Shown: positions 36,936 through 46,174, counted from the first letter of the stretch. The stretch is DNA of 64,000 nucleotides from Rhodococcus sp. 06-462-5 (GCF_002258315.1 NZ_NOYD01000012.1:246937-310936); one strand, 5' to 3'. Program-made: numbers and translations. The notes: a model not told the origin generated them from the sequence alone.

Positions 36936-37793
36936 TCACTCACCGAGGTTGCCGGAGATCACTTCCAGTGTCGCGGCCATCGCTGCCGACGCTCTGTCAC
37001 CCAAGGCGTCGGTCAGAGCGGCCATCAGACCTTCGAGCAGGATCACGTGCGGAATTCTGCTGGTCACGGCGAGTTCGCGCTGGAAGCTGAGGTCGCGCAT
37101 GCCCACCACCAGTGCGATGTCCGACGCGGCCGCCAGGGTCGAGCGAGCAAAGGACGTCACCGAGACCACGGTGGCCCCGCGTTCCCGTGCGGCCTGAGCG
37201 GCCTTGGTCGACGCGCTCGTGGCACCCGATCCGCTGATGATCAGGGCCACATCGCGATCGGTGAGAAGCCGGACGGCGACCTGCTGCGCGATCGAGTCGG
37301 TTGGTGCGTGCGAGCGCAGGCCCAGCGAGCGCATCCTGGCGTCGGTATCGGCAGCCAGCGCCGCTGAGAGTCCGTTGCCGATGACCACGATGGACTCGGC
37401 ACCGGCGAGCGCAGCCACCGCGCGAGTGACGTCCTCGGTGGTCAACAGTGCGGTCATCGCCGCGATGGAATCTCCGACGTGGGCGAACGTCTCCGTCACG
37501 ATCGCGAACGGACCGTCCGCCGACCGCTCCTGCGCGGGCAACGCCCGAGCCGCATCACGCGCCAGCAAGACCCGCAGCTGCTGATAACCGCCGAAGCCGA
37601 GACTCTGGCAGGTACGCACCACCGACGCCCGTGACGCTCCGGCCGCGTCGGCGACCTGCTGCGAGGACATCTCGACGATGTCGGCGGGACGTTCGAGAAA
37701 CACCTCGGCGACGGCCCGCTCGGCCGGCAGCAACGACGGAATGATCGATCGGATGTGCGGCACGACTCCACCGGGCGCGAGATCCATGCTCAT
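36936..37793 (-). CDS. MurR/RpiR-family transcriptional regulator
   Basis: A 285-residue regulator. An N-terminal HTH occupies residues ~10-85 (SSQQVADAAGASRASVVRTC). A SIS domain follows (IVVIGNGLSAALAADTDARM, IISGSGATSASTKAAQAARE), which usually binds a phosphosugar. It begins 7 nt after the last transporter gene and is the final gene of the phosphonate-type operon. It may control that operon through the 19-bp palindrome at 41950-41968; this is an inference. Confidence 0.88.
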   Translation of the reverse strand: MSMDLAPGGVVPHIRSIIPSLLPAERAVAEVFLERPADIVEMSSQQVADAAGASRASVVRTCQSLGFGGYQQLRVLLARDAARALPAQERSADGPFAIVTETFAHVGDSIAAMTALLTTEDVTRAVAALAGAESIVVIGNGLSAALAADTDARMRSLGLRSHAPTDSIAQQVAVRLLTDRDVALIISGSGATSASTKAAQAARERGATVVSVTSFARSTLAAASDIALVVGMRDLSFQRELAVTSRIPHVILLEGLMAALTDALGDRASAAMAATLEVISGNLGE

Positions 37794-37800
37794 ATCTTGC

Positions 37801-38637
37801 TCATACTTTTCTTTGCCATCCCCAGCTCCCGTCGATGATGCGTCGACGCACCTGACCGGAGACCTGGTCGATGATCACGGTGATGACCACGACGACGATC
37901 AGCAGCATGCCGACCGCGCCCCACTGCCGGTACTGCACGTTGTCCACCAACATGCTGCCGATGCCGCCTGCACCGATCAGACCGAGGATGGCCGACGCAC
38001 GGACGTTGATCTCGAAGCGATAGAGCCAGAAGGCGAACACCTCGGGTGCGACGTCGGTCCACAGTCCCCACCGCACGATCTGGGCCGTCGAGCCGCCTGC
38101 CGCTCGGGCCGCTTCTATCGGACCTTTCTCCGCGCCTTCGATGGCCTCGTAGCCCCACTTGCCGAGGGTGCCGACCGAGCCGATGGCGATGGCGAGTGCG
38201 CCGGTGAACGCGGTCAGCCCGGTGACAGACAGGATGAGGATGGCGATGACGACCTCGGGGACTGCGCGAATGACGGCGAACACGATGCGCAGCGGCCATC
38301 GCAGCCAGAGCGGCCCGATGTTCGCGGCTGCGAGGAAGCTCAGCGGAAACGACACGACGATGCCGAGCACCGTTCCGAACCAGGCCATCTGCACCGATTC
38401 GATGGTGGCCGAGACGGCCTTGCCGAGTGCGGACACGTCCGGTGGCACGAACATCAGGCCGGCGTAGCGCACCAGGTTCTGCGGCAGGTCCAGCAACCTG
38501 TCCCAGCGAATCTCGATGCCGTACAACGACAGTGCGAACACGGCGAGGATGCCCACCCACACGGCGGTGCGCAGGGGGTTGCGTGGTTTGCGCGGCCGGG
38601 CCGGAGTGGCACGGGTGGTGCGGTCGATGACGGTCAT
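37801..38637 (-). CDS. phnE: Phosphonate-type ABC permease (PhnE)
   Basis: A 278-residue permease with about six helices. The family motif is the C-terminal NVRASAILGLIGAGGIGSML in the EAA loop region, and RAVPEVVIAILILSVTGLTA occurs earlier. It overlaps the preceding permease gene by 4 nt. Two PhnE-like permeases in a row form a heterodimeric channel. The N-terminal ~30 residues are basic and cytoplasmic. Confidence 0.9.
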   Translation of the reverse strand: MTVIDRTTRATPARPRKPRNPLRTAVWVGILAVFALSLYGIEIRWDRLLDLPQNLVRYAGLMFVPPDVSALGKAVSATIESVQMAWFGTVLGIVVSFPLSFLAAANIGPLWLRWPLRIVFAVIRAVPEVVIAILILSVTGLTAFTGALAIAIGSVGTLGKWGYEAIEGAEKGPIEAARAAGGSTAQIVRWGLWTDVAPEVFAFWLYRFEINVRASAILGLIGAGGIGSMLVDNVQYRQWGAVGMLLIVVVVITVIIDQVSGQVRRRIIDGSWGWQRKV

Positions 38638-39428
38638 CCGACCAACTTTCGACGGGCCCAGGACGAGAGCAGCTCCAATGCCAGGACGATGACGAGAATC
38701 TCGAGGATGATGAGGCTGAGCTGGTGATACTTGTAGAAGGTCCGAACATTGTCGATGAGCATGCCGAGTCCGCCTGCACCGACGAGTCCGATCACCGCCG
38801 ACGCGCGTACGTTCAATTCCAACGTGTAGAGACTCTGCGATACGAAGGCGGGAAAGATCTGCGGCGCAACGGCACTGCGATCCGCTGCGATCCAGGAGCC
38901 ACCCGCCGCGAGAGCGGCTTCCTGCGGTCCGCGATCGACCGAGTCCAACGCCTCGGAGACGAGCTTGACGATGATGCCGACGTTGAACACGATCAGCGCC
39001 AGAATTCCCGACAGCGCCCCGGTGCCGACCACCGCGACCAACACCGCCGCGTACAGCAGATCCGGCACTGCGCGAACGACATTCATGATCCCGCGCACGA
39101 CCGTCAGCAGCGGCCGGTTCGGGTTGGTCACGCGTGACGCCGCGAAGCTCAACGGAAACGAGATCGCGGCACCGATGGCGGTCGCGATGACGGCCATCTG
39201 CAGGGTCTCGAGGATGGCGTCGACGGTCTCGGGAAAGAACCAGTAGTCCGGCTGCATCAACTGGATCAGCTTGCCGGTGGCGTTGCCCCAGTTGTCGATG
39301 ATGTCACCGAGGTCGGCACCGACACCGACGCCCGCCCACACCGTGATCAGTCCGATGACGGCAAGTGTCACAACGGTTTTCCATGCCGAACGCGGCTTGA
39401 CCGGGCGAGTTGCGAGCGGCGCACTCAC
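38634..39428 (-). CDS. phnE: Phosphonate-type ABC permease (PhnE)
   Basis: A 264-residue permease, paralogue of the next gene: RAVPDLLYAAVLVAVVGTGA and NVRASAVIGLVGAGGLGMLI are the same motifs. The GTG at 39428 overlaps the phnC stop as GTGA, so the long frame upstream is rejected. It would form the membrane channel with the second PhnE. Confidence 0.9.
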   Translation of the reverse strand: MSAPLATRPVKPRSAWKTVVTLAVIGLITVWAGVGVGADLGDIIDNWGNATGKLIQLMQPDYWFFPETVDAILETLQMAVIATAIGAAISFPLSFAASRVTNPNRPLLTVVRGIMNVVRAVPDLLYAAVLVAVVGTGALSGILALIVFNVGIIVKLVSEALDSVDRGPQEAALAAGGSWIAADRSAVAPQIFPAFVSQSLYTLELNVRASAVIGLVGAGGLGMLIDNVRTFYKYHQLSLIILEILVIVLALELLSSWARRKLVG

Positions 39429-40213
39429 AGCTCTGCCTTTGCTTCCAGCACGTCCTCGGCGGTCAGCGAGCGGCCGTAGATGCTCTCGAACACTGCTTCG
39501 TCGGCGTCGCGGCCATGGCCGTCGAACACCACCTTGCCGTCGCGCAACCCGATCAACCGATCGCCGTAGCGGCGGGCGAGATCGAGGAAGTGCAGGTTGA
39601 CCACCACGGTGATGCCGAGTTCTGCGTTGATGCGCTGCAGGTCTCGCATGACGACGTGTGACGTCGGCGGATCGAGCGAGGCCACCGGTTCGTCCGCGAG
39701 GATCACCCGCGGTTGCTGTGCCAGTGCCCGGGCGATGGCGACCCGTTGCTGCTGACCGCCGGAGAGCGACGACGCCTTCTCGTAGGCCTTGCCGACTATC
39801 TCGACGCGCTCGAGGGCCTGCATGCCCAGTTCGGTGTCTTCCGCGGACCAGGCACCGAGCAGTGTTCGCCACATCGGCGAGCTGTGCAGCCGGCCCATCA
39901 TCACGTTGTTCAGCACGCTGGTGCGCTTGGCCAGGTTGAAGCCCTGGAAGATCATTCCGACGTCTCCGCGCAGATCGCGTAACCCTTTGCTGCTCAGGTT
40001 GTTCACGGCGCGATCACCGACGGTCACGGTGCCGGAGGTGACCGGAACGAGGCCGTTGATGGTGCGGATCAACGTGGACTTTCCTGCCCCGGACAAGCCG
40101 ACGACGGCAACCATCTGACCCGCCGGAATATCCAGAGTCACTCCGTCGAGCGCAGTGTGGCCGCCCGCGTAGGTGACCGAGACGTTGTCGAATGCGATGC
40201 CGTCGCCGCTCAT
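39425..40213 (-). CDS. phnC: Phosphonate-type ABC ATPase (PhnC)
   Basis: A 262-residue ABC ATPase. It has Walker A GLSGAGKST, signature SLSGGQQQR, Walker B VILADEPVASLDP and an H-loop in VVVNLHFLDLA. The segment FQGFNLAKRTSVLNNVMMGR is typical of PhnC. It lies 4 nt after phnD and overlaps the first permease gene. Confidence 0.93.
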   Translation of the reverse strand: MSGDGIAFDNVSVTYAGGHTALDGVTLDIPAGQMVAVVGLSGAGKSTLIRTINGLVPVTSGTVTVGDRAVNNLSSKGLRDLRGDVGMIFQGFNLAKRTSVLNNVMMGRLHSSPMWRTLLGAWSAEDTELGMQALERVEIVGKAYEKASSLSGGQQQRVAIARALAQQPRVILADEPVASLDPPTSHVVMRDLQRINAELGITVVVNLHFLDLARRYGDRLIGLRDGKVVFDGHGRDADEAVFESIYGRSLTAEDVLEAKAEL

Positions 40214-40217
40214 TTGA

Positions 40218-41231
40218 TCAGTTCCCCAGGCCGATGGAGTCCGCCTCGGTCTGCGCCTGCTGCAGCGCTGCGGGGTCGGCTTTGTCGAGCCCGGTGATCT
40301 GGTAGATCGCCGTCAGGGCCTCGACGCCCTCGGGGGTGGACGCGTAATCCTCCATCGCGTCCGAGATGCGCTGCTGCAGATCAGGGCTCAGCGAACTGCT
40401 GATCGAGACGCCGTCGTTGGGGATCTCGTTGGTCAGTGCGAACACCACCAGGTTCTTCGCCACATCGGGGGTGTCGGCGACGACGGTCTCGCGGGCATCC
40501 CAGAACGACACGCCCACTTCGTCGTCGCCGTTGTTCACCGACAGCACCGCTGCCGGGTGCGAGGTGACCTGCGTCAGGTCCAGATCGGCGGTGGAGTCGA
40601 TGCCGGCCTCTTTCAATGCAGCAGAGGGGAAGACGAATCCGGCCGAGGACGCGGACTGCAGCATGACGGTCTTGGCACCGTTCATCTCGCTCAGCGAGTC
40701 CAATCCGGCCGGGCCCGTGCCGCTTTCGGTTCCGTTGCAGTACAGCAGGCCATTGGCTCCGGTGACGGGAGCATCGTCGCAATACTTGTCGGGGTTGTTG
40801 GTGTAGAACTGCGCGGCGTAGGTGGTCTTGCCCTTGCGCACGGTCTGCAGAGCCGGCTCGGCCCCGTACTTGTTGCAGGCCTGCACCATCTGCAGCGGCG
40901 GCAGCATGCCGATCTGGGCTTGGTTGGCACCGATGGCCTCCACCGCCGCCTGGTAGTCCTGCGTGATGACCCCGCGGACCGGGATGCCGAGGCGCTCGGT
41001 GAGCGCATCTTGCAGCGGTTTGACGGTTTCGACGAGCTTGTTGGCGTCGCCCGAGGGGACGAGTGCCAGCGTCAGCTCCGACGGGTCGGCTGCATCAGCA
41101 GAGCTGGACCCGGTACAGGGCGACGCAGCCGAGGATTCGGTGGTGGACTCGTCGCGGGCTCCGCATCCGGCGAGCGAGGCGGTGAGCAGTCCGGTGGCAA
41201 CCACCGCGAGCAAGGGAGTGCGGATTCTCAT
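40218..41231 (-). CDS. phnD: Phosphonate-type substrate-binding lipoprotein (PhnD)
   Basis: A 337-residue binding protein. The lipoprotein signal ends LLTASLAGC. The mature part has LTLALVPSGDANKLVETVKP, QIGMLPPLQMVQACNKYGAE and GVSFWDARE, as in PhnD/PtxB/PhnD-like proteins. GAAGGA lies 5 nt before the ATG, which overlaps the HAD gene stop as ATGA. The ligand may be a phosphonate, phosphite or an organophosphate; no C-P lyase or phosphite dehydrogenase genes are in the window. Confidence 0.9.
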   Translation of the reverse strand: MRIRTPLLAVVATGLLTASLAGCGARDESTTESSAASPCTGSSSADAADPSELTLALVPSGDANKLVETVKPLQDALTERLGIPVRGVITQDYQAAVEAIGANQAQIGMLPPLQMVQACNKYGAEPALQTVRKGKTTYAAQFYTNNPDKYCDDAPVTGANGLLYCNGTESGTGPAGLDSLSEMNGAKTVMLQSASSAGFVFPSAALKEAGIDSTADLDLTQVTSHPAAVLSVNNGDDEVGVSFWDARETVVADTPDVAKNLVVFALTNEIPNDGVSISSSLSPDLQQRISDAMEDYASTPEGVEALTAIYQITGLDKADPAALQQAQTEADSIGLGN

Positions 41232-41914
41232 GACTGTCCTTCGTGGGTGAGTGCGAATGCTGCTGGATCGGTCGACCATTCGAGAAGTTCGTCGTACATC
41301 GCCGGAAACGACGAGGCGGAGAAGGTCGACTCCGGGCGGGGGTGACCGTGGCGGTCGATGTAAGCCGTGACGGCACCGCGCCGATGCGGTGCGTCGAGGT
41401 CGTTGCGCCAGATGTCGCCGACACTGGCCAACAGATGGGGTGCTCGCGTGCCCAGTAGTGAGTCCACCAGCGCGGGCATCATCTCGGGCTTGCCTGCGTC
41501 GGTGACGACACGATCGATAGCCGCGGTCAGACCGAGCCGGTCGAGGGTTTCGATCACGCCGCGCTGCGGGGCATTGGTGGCCAGGACCACGTCGGCGCAG
41601 ACGCGATCGAGAAAATCCGCGAGCCCGGACGGTGCCCACACCTCGAGCTCACCTGCGGCGAGGCGCTCGCGGGACTGCGCGTAGGCGGCGGCGAGAACGG
41701 CAGCGTCCACTGCCACCGACAGCTGCTGGACGGCGGAGTAGCCGTCGAGGTCCTCCCCCACTCCGCGGTCCAGGAAAGCCGTCAACCCGGCACGGAGAGT
41801 TGCGGCGGAGATGCGGTCGAGAGATTCGGCCACCGCGTCGGCATAGGCCCAGACCGGGTCGTCACCGAGGCAGACGGTGCCGTCGAAATCGAGGAGGAGG
41901 ATCGGTTGGTGCAC
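41228..41914 (-). CDS. HAD-family phosphatase
   Basis: A 228-residue HAD hydrolase. Motif I is LLLDFDGTVCLG, motif II VLATNAPQRG, Lys motif DAGKPEMM and motif IV SVGDIWRNDLDAP. The GTG at 41914 is preferred because TAGCGT ends exactly 7 nt upstream, a leaderless pattern. It is first in the phosphonate-type operon, overlapping phnD by 4 nt. Motif I lacks the DxAGT of phosphonoacetaldehyde hydrolase, so a phosphatase for an imported organophosphate is more likely. Confidence 0.85.
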   Translation of the reverse strand: MHQPILLLDFDGTVCLGDDPVWAYADAVAESLDRISAATLRAGLTAFLDRGVGEDLDGYSAVQQLSVAVDAAVLAAAYAQSRERLAAGELEVWAPSGLADFLDRVCADVVLATNAPQRGVIETLDRLGLTAAIDRVVTDAGKPEMMPALVDSLLGTRAPHLLASVGDIWRNDLDAPHRRGAVTAYIDRHGHPRPESTFSASSFPAMYDELLEWSTDPAAFALTHEGQS

Positions 41915-41921
41915 GTGAGAG

Positions 41922-41927
41922 ACGCTA
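41922..41927 (-). promoter_or_regulatory. -10 element of the HAD-phn operon
   Basis: TAGCGT on the minus strand fits TAnnnT and lies 7 nt before the GTG at 41914. Transcription would start at or within a base of the start codon, giving a leaderless mRNA. Confidence 0.5.
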
Positions 41928-41949
41928 GACCCGCCATGAACGATCCGTC

Positions 41950-41968
41950 CATAGATTCTGAATCTATG
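41950..41968. promoter_or_regulatory. 19-bp palindromic operator candidate
   Basis: CATAGATTC (41950-41958) and GAATCTATG (41960-41968) are perfect 9-bp arms around one T. The site is AT-rich in GC-rich DNA and about 25 bp upstream of the HAD-phn -10 element. It is a strong operator candidate, perhaps for the RpiR-type regulator at the end of the same operon. Confidence 0.65.
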
Positions 41969-41976
41969 AAACAAGC

Positions 41977-41998
41977 GTTCACACGGCGTTAACCGGAG
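41977..41998 (+). promoter_or_regulatory. PHO-box-like direct repeat
   Basis: GTTCACACGGC followed at once by GTTAACCGGAG forms two 11-nt direct-repeat units resembling the Streptomyces PHO box (GTTCACC plus 4 nt). It lies between the phosphonate-type operon and menJ. PhoP control of phosphonate uptake would make sense; the second unit differs from consensus at one position in its first seven. Confidence 0.4.
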
Positions 41999-42042
41999 CC
42001 CCTTCACGGCACCGAGTCGCTCCGATCGGGATACTGGAACTC

Positions 42043-43290
42043 GTGAGCACTCCCCACCCCGTCCCACCCACCGCGACCGACGTTCTGGTCGTGGGCGCGG
42101 GCCCCGCAGGATCGTCCGCTGCGGCATGGGCCGCGCGATCCGGCCGCGACGTCGTCCTGGCCGACGCGGCAGTCTTCCCCCGCGACAAGACGTGCGGTGA
42201 CGGGTTGACGCCACGTGCCGTCGCCGAGCTCGATCAGTTGGGTCTGGGCGAGTGGGTGCGCGGCAAGGCGCGCAACCGGGGACTGAGACTGAGCGGATTC
42301 GGCCAGGAACTACAACTCGAGTGGCCGAGCAGATCGCTGCCGACCATCGGAAGTGCCGTTCCCAGAACCGAATTGGACAACAGGATTCGCGTCGCCGCGG
42401 TCGAATCCGGGGCCGTCATGGCCGAGGGAGCCAAGGCTGCCGCCGTCACCCGCGACGGCAATTCGGTCCGTTCTGTCACACTCCAGACCGCAACCGGAGC
42501 CCACGAGATCTCCTGTCGCACACTGATCGTCGCCGACGGTGTCCGTTCCACTCTGGGCAAGCAACTCGGGCGACAGTGGCATCGCGACACCGCATTCGGC
42601 GTCGCGGCCCGCGCCTACATCGACTCGGGCCGCAGCGACGACGAATGGATCAGCTCACACCTCGAATTGCGCGATGCCGCAGGCACTCTGCAGCCCGGTT
42701 ACGGCTGGGTCTTCCCGCTGAACGACGGGACCATCAACATCGGCGTCGGCACCTTGGCCACCGCCAAGCGGCCCGCACCCGGAGCGCTGCGCCCGCTTCT
42801 CGACCTCTACACCCACCAGCGTCGCGGCGAATGGGACCTCAGCGGGGAGCTGCGCGCGGTGGCGTCGGCGCTGCTGCCGATGGGCGGAGCGGTCTCGGGA
42901 ATCGCGGGCACCAACTGGGCCATCATCGGTGACGCCGCAGCTTGTGTGAATCCGCTCAACGGCGAGGGCATCGACTACGGACTCGAAGGCGGCCGCATGG
43001 TCGTCGACCTGCTCGATCACCCCGACCTCACCGACGCGTGGCCCACCCTGCTGCGCGAGCACTACGGACAGGCATTCTCCATCGCTCGACGCCTCGCCGG
43101 ACTGTTGACCGTACCGAGATTCCTGCCCGCAGCGGGACCTGTGGGCATGCGATCACGGGCACTGATGAAGGTTGCCGTCCGCTGCATGGGCAACCTCATC
43201 ACCGAGGCCGACAGTGACCTCGTCGCCCGTACCTGGCGAACATCGGGAAGCGGATCGCTGAAAATCGATTCCCGGCCGCCGTTTTCGTGA
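42043..43290 (+). CDS. menJ: Menaquinone isoprenoid reductase (geranylgeranyl reductase family)
   Basis: A 415-residue FAD enzyme. The dinucleotide loop is VLVVGAGPAGSSAAAWAA, with AVFPRDKTCGDGLTPRAV and GDAACVNPLNGEGIDYGLE near the flavin. It matches M. tuberculosis MenJ (Rv0561c), which saturates one isoprene unit of menaquinone-9. In M. tuberculosis it lies next to grcC1; here about 6 kb of phosphonate-type genes stand between them. The start is a GTG. Confidence 0.88.
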   Translation: MSTPHPVPPTATDVLVVGAGPAGSSAAAWAARSGRDVVLADAAVFPRDKTCGDGLTPRAVAELDQLGLGEWVRGKARNRGLRLSGFGQELQLEWPSRSLPTIGSAVPRTELDNRIRVAAVESGAVMAEGAKAAAVTRDGNSVRSVTLQTATGAHEISCRTLIVADGVRSTLGKQLGRQWHRDTAFGVAARAYIDSGRSDDEWISSHLELRDAAGTLQPGYGWVFPLNDGTINIGVGTLATAKRPAPGALRPLLDLYTHQRRGEWDLSGELRAVASALLPMGGAVSGIAGTNWAIIGDAAACVNPLNGEGIDYGLEGGRMVVDLLDHPDLTDAWPTLLREHYGQAFSIARRLAGLLTVPRFLPAAGPVGMRSRALMKVAVRCMGNLITEADSDLVARTWRTSGSGSLKIDSRPPFS

Positions 43291-43330
43291 ATGCTCGCTC
43301 GCTCCCGCCGTTCACCGGAAGAATGTCGCT

Positions 43331-43789
43331 ATGAATACCGATGCTGCAGTGGCTGTGGTCGATCTTGTTCTCCGGTACGGATTCGTCGATCGAATGGACG
43401 AGGCGAATGCCGAGTTGGAACGTCTCGGCTGGATTCCGGAGCCGATAGATGGTGACGGGAGCTGTCTCGACACCAAGTGGCAGTACCCGTCGTCCGACTA
43501 CATGTGGCGGGTGTATTCGGGGCTTGCCGGCGCGGAGTTCTCGGTCGGCCTGATGGTCAACACAGATCTGGACTCGAAGGCGATCGCGCTGGCTGATTCG
43601 ATCCGGTCCGTCGTCGAGCACTGGGCCTCGTCCAATGAGGCTCGCCACACCCGCGAGGGCGCATCGGAACTGTGGACCGATGACGTCCGCATGATCGAAC
43701 TTCAGGTGCTCCCGGGCTCTCCCGCCGGACCAGGTAAGGCCATACCTCCTGCGTTGCAGTTGGTTGTGTCGAACGAAGAGAAACCGTAA
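43331..43789 (+). CDS. Hypothetical protein
   Basis: A 152-residue soluble protein with no recognised family. It begins MNTDAAVAVVDLVLRYGFVD and is rich in Trp, Asp and Glu (SEHW-like SVVEHWASSNEARHT, ELWTDDVRMIELQVLPG). GGAAGAA precedes the ATG. No membrane segment or signal is visible. It follows menJ by 40 nt on the same strand, but no functional link is evident; it resembles small accessory proteins found singly in actinobacterial genomes. Confidence 0.65.
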   Translation: MNTDAAVAVVDLVLRYGFVDRMDEANAELERLGWIPEPIDGDGSCLDTKWQYPSSDYMWRVYSGLAGAEFSVGLMVNTDLDSKAIALADSIRSVVEHWASSNEARHTREGASELWTDDVRMIELQVLPGSPAGPGKAIPPALQLVVSNEEKP

Positions 43790-43802
43790 CCGAGCAGCAG
43801 CG

Positions 43803-44516
43803 CTATGGTCGAGTTGCCTTGTGCAGCGCCACGATTCCGCCGGTGAGGTTGCGCCACTGCACGTCGGTCCAGCCGGCGTCGGCGATTCGCTGTGCCAACT
43901 GTTCCTGCGTGGGCCAGGCACGGATGGACTCGGCGAGATAGACGTACGCGTCGGGGTTACTACTCACCGCGCGAGCGACTTTCGGCAACGCCTTCATCAG
44001 GTACTCCATGTACACGGTGCGGAACGGACCGAACACCGGCGTGGAGAATTCCGAGACGACGAGCCTGCCGCCGGGCTTGGTGACGCGGGCGATCTCGCGC
44101 AGTCCGGCATCGAAGTCGGAGACGTTACGGAGACCGAAAGAGATGGTGGCGGCGTCGAAGCTGGCGTCGGCGTAGGGCAGTGCCATCGCGTCGCCTGCGA
44201 CCATCGGCACACCTCGCTGCAGCCCGGCCTGCAACATGCCCTTGGAGAAATCGGTGGCCACACACCAGGCTCCGCTGCGGCCGAGTTCGACGGTGGAGAC
44301 ACCGGTGCCCGCAGCAAGATCGAGCACCCGCTCGCCGGGTTTCAGATCCAACGCTCGTCGAGTGAGCTTGCGCCAACTGCGGTCCTGCCCGAACGACAGA
44401 ACCGTGTTGGTGATGTCGTATCGACGGGCGACGCCGTCGAACATCGACGCCACCTCGTGGGGCTCTTTTGCCAGGGTTGCGCGTGATGTCTGGGCCACGC
44501 AGTCCAGACTACTCAA
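43803..44516 (-). CDS. menG: Demethylmenaquinone methyltransferase
   Basis: About 237 residues. It shows [23 protein letters not shown]-binding [28 protein letters not shown] and [12 protein letters not shown], all diagnostic of MenG/UbiE. It catalyses the last step of menaquinone synthesis. The TTG at 44516 overlaps the mannosyltransferase stop (TTGA); a GTG at 44498 is an alternative. Order mgtA-menG matches M. tuberculosis Rv0557-Rv0558. Confidence 0.95.
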   Translation of the reverse strand: MSSLDCVAQTSRATLAKEPHEVASMFDGVARRYDITNTVLSFGQDRSWRKLTRRALDLKPGERVLDLAAGTGVSTVELGRSGAWCVATDFSKGMLQAGLQRGVPMVAGDAMALPYADASFDAATISFGLRNVSDFDAGLREIARVTKPGGRLVVSEFSTPVFGPFRTVYMEYLMKALPKVARAVSSNPDAYVYLAESIRAWPTQEQLAQRIADAGWTDVQWRNLTGGIVALHKATRP

Positions 44517-45652
44517 GCAATCTTTTGCACCCGCGGAGCTGTGATGCCTTGCACGTCGTAGTAGTGCGAGATCAGCTCGTCGCAGATGGCCGGCCAGGTT
44601 CGGTGCAGCACCGATTTGCGGGCTGCGTCACCGAATCGTGCCCGGGTGGTGGGTTCGGCGAGAGCTCCTACGGCACTGGGCAGCAGCTCGGTGAACTTGT
44701 CGACCGGCAGCAGGTAGCCGTTGCGGCAGTGCGAAACCAGATCGCGAGGTCCGCCGGCGTCGGGTCCGATGACGGGAACGCCACTGGCGAGGGCCTCTTG
44801 TACTGCCTGGCAGAAGGTTTCGTGTTCGCCGGGGTGGACGAAGATGTCGAAGCTGGCGTAGGCCCGAGCGAGTTCGACGCCGCCGAGTTGTCCGGTGAAG
44901 ATCGCCCCGGGCATCAGGGCCTGCAACGCCGCGGTGTCGGGTCCGCCGCCGACGATCACCAGCTGGATCGACTGGTCCGTGGCCAGGACTGCGAGCCGCT
45001 CGACGTGCTTCTCCGGGGCGAGCCTGCCGACGAAGCCGACGATCAGTTTGTCGCCGGCTCCCCACTGACTTCTGAGCGTCGCGGACTTGGCCGAAGGTGC
45101 GAAGCGGACGGCGTCGACTCCTCGCGCCCACCGGTGCACGCGCGGGATGCCGTGCAACTCCAACGCGTCGACGGCCGAGGTGGACGGTGCCAGGGTGCGG
45201 GCCGCGCCGCGGTGCAGTCTCCTGGTCCAGCGCCACGCGGCTTTCGAGGTGAGGCCCAGGCCGTAGCTGGCGGCGAATCCTGCGACGTCGGTCTGGTAGA
45301 CGGCGACCGCGGGCACGTCCAGCCGGTTGGCGGCGGCGAGACCGCCCGCTCCGAGCAGGAACGGTGACGCCAGATGCACGACGTCGGGGGCGAAAGCGCG
45401 CATCGCCGAGACCATGCCGAGGCCCGGCACGCCGACGGGCAGCGAACTGACTTTGGGGACCATGATCGACGGCACCCGGTGCACCGGAACGTCGTCGTGC
45501 CACGTCGCGGCTCTGGGGCCGGACGGATTGTCCGGGGCGATGACGATGGCGTCGTGCCCCGTCTTGTCGAGGTGTTCGAGGACACGGATCACCGAGTGGG
45601 TGACGCCGTTCATGTTGGGCAAGAACGATTCCGCAACGATGGCTACTCGCAC
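44513..45652 (-). CDS. mgtA: GT4 mannosyltransferase MgtA
   Basis: A 379-residue GT-B glycosyltransferase. The N-terminal domain starts [20 protein letters not shown]. The C-terminal donor-binding domain has [24 protein letters not shown] and [20 protein letters not shown] (E-x7-E motif). It corresponds by sequence and position to M. tuberculosis MgtA (Rv0557), a GDP-mannose-dependent alpha-mannosyltransferase that makes a glycolipid anchor for lipomannan-type polymers. The start is GTG. Confidence 0.9.
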   Translation of the reverse strand: MRVAIVAESFLPNMNGVTHSVIRVLEHLDKTGHDAIVIAPDNPSGPRAATWHDDVPVHRVPSIMVPKVSSLPVGVPGLGMVSAMRAFAPDVVHLASPFLLGAGGLAAANRLDVPAVAVYQTDVAGFAASYGLGLTSKAAWRWTRRLHRGAARTLAPSTSAVDALELHGIPRVHRWARGVDAVRFAPSAKSATLRSQWGAGDKLIVGFVGRLAPEKHVERLAVLATDQSIQLVIVGGGPDTAALQALMPGAIFTGQLGGVELARAYASFDIFVHPGEHETFCQAVQEALASGVPVIGPDAGGPRDLVSHCRNGYLLPVDKFTELLPSAVGALAEPTTRARFGDAARKSVLHRTWPAICDELISHYYDVQGITAPRVQKIA

Positions 45653-45715
45653 GATCCTCAGTGTGGGCGGCCCCGCAGTCGGCCAGGTATGGACAACGTT
45701 ACGTGTGGGCCAACG

Positions 45716-46174
45716 TCACACGAATTGCGCGAGCACCCACGACGGATTCGGGTTGGTGCGGTGTTCGGAGCCCACGAACACCGTCGGAACGGTCTCGTTT
45801 CCGTCGTTGACCGACCGAACCCGCGCGGCCGCAGCGTTGAATGATCGTTCCGCAGGCTCCACTCCTGCCGGATCATTGCGGATATTCACCCACACGGCTT
45901 TCTTTCCGCGCAGCAGCAGCGCTACCCGCAACCGCAAGCAGAAGATGCATCCCGGACGCCAGTAGATCAGCGGCACCGACCTCTGCGTCGCCTGAGCGCG
46001 CGAGGCGTCGTCGGACAGGGAACTCGGATACAGCACCGGCGTCGTCAGAACCAGAACGAACACGACGGCGAGCACCATCACCACGATCGAAGACGCGATG
46101 TTGCCGAAGTTCACCAACGCGAACCCGGCCACTGCGCCGAGAGAAATGAGGCCCCACAGCTTGGCATCACGCAT
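45716..46174 (-). CDS. Membrane-anchored glutaredoxin-like protein
   Basis: A 152-residue protein with two N-terminal helices (LWGLISLGAVAGFALVNFG, SIVVMVLAVVFVLVLTTPV). A thioredoxin-fold domain follows, with active site CIFC in LIYWRPGCIFCLRLRVALLL and the cis-Pro segment VPTVFVG. It resembles mycoredoxin/glutaredoxin but is membrane bound. It overlaps the DUF3592 gene by 8 nt. Its substrates are unknown. Confidence 0.8.
   Translation of the reverse strand: MRDAKLWGLISLGAVAGFALVNFGNIASSIVVMVLAVVFVLVLTTPVLYPSSLSDDASRAQATQRSVPLIYWRPGCIFCLRLRVALLLRGKKAVWVNIRNDPAGVEPAERSFNAAAARVRSVNDGNETVPTVFVGSEHRTNPNPSWVLAQFV

Noticed and set aside
41228..41914. HAD protein as phosphonoacetaldehyde hydrolase (PhnX)
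   Set aside because: Motif I is DFDGT, not the DxAGT of phosphonatases, and no aminotransferase partner is near.
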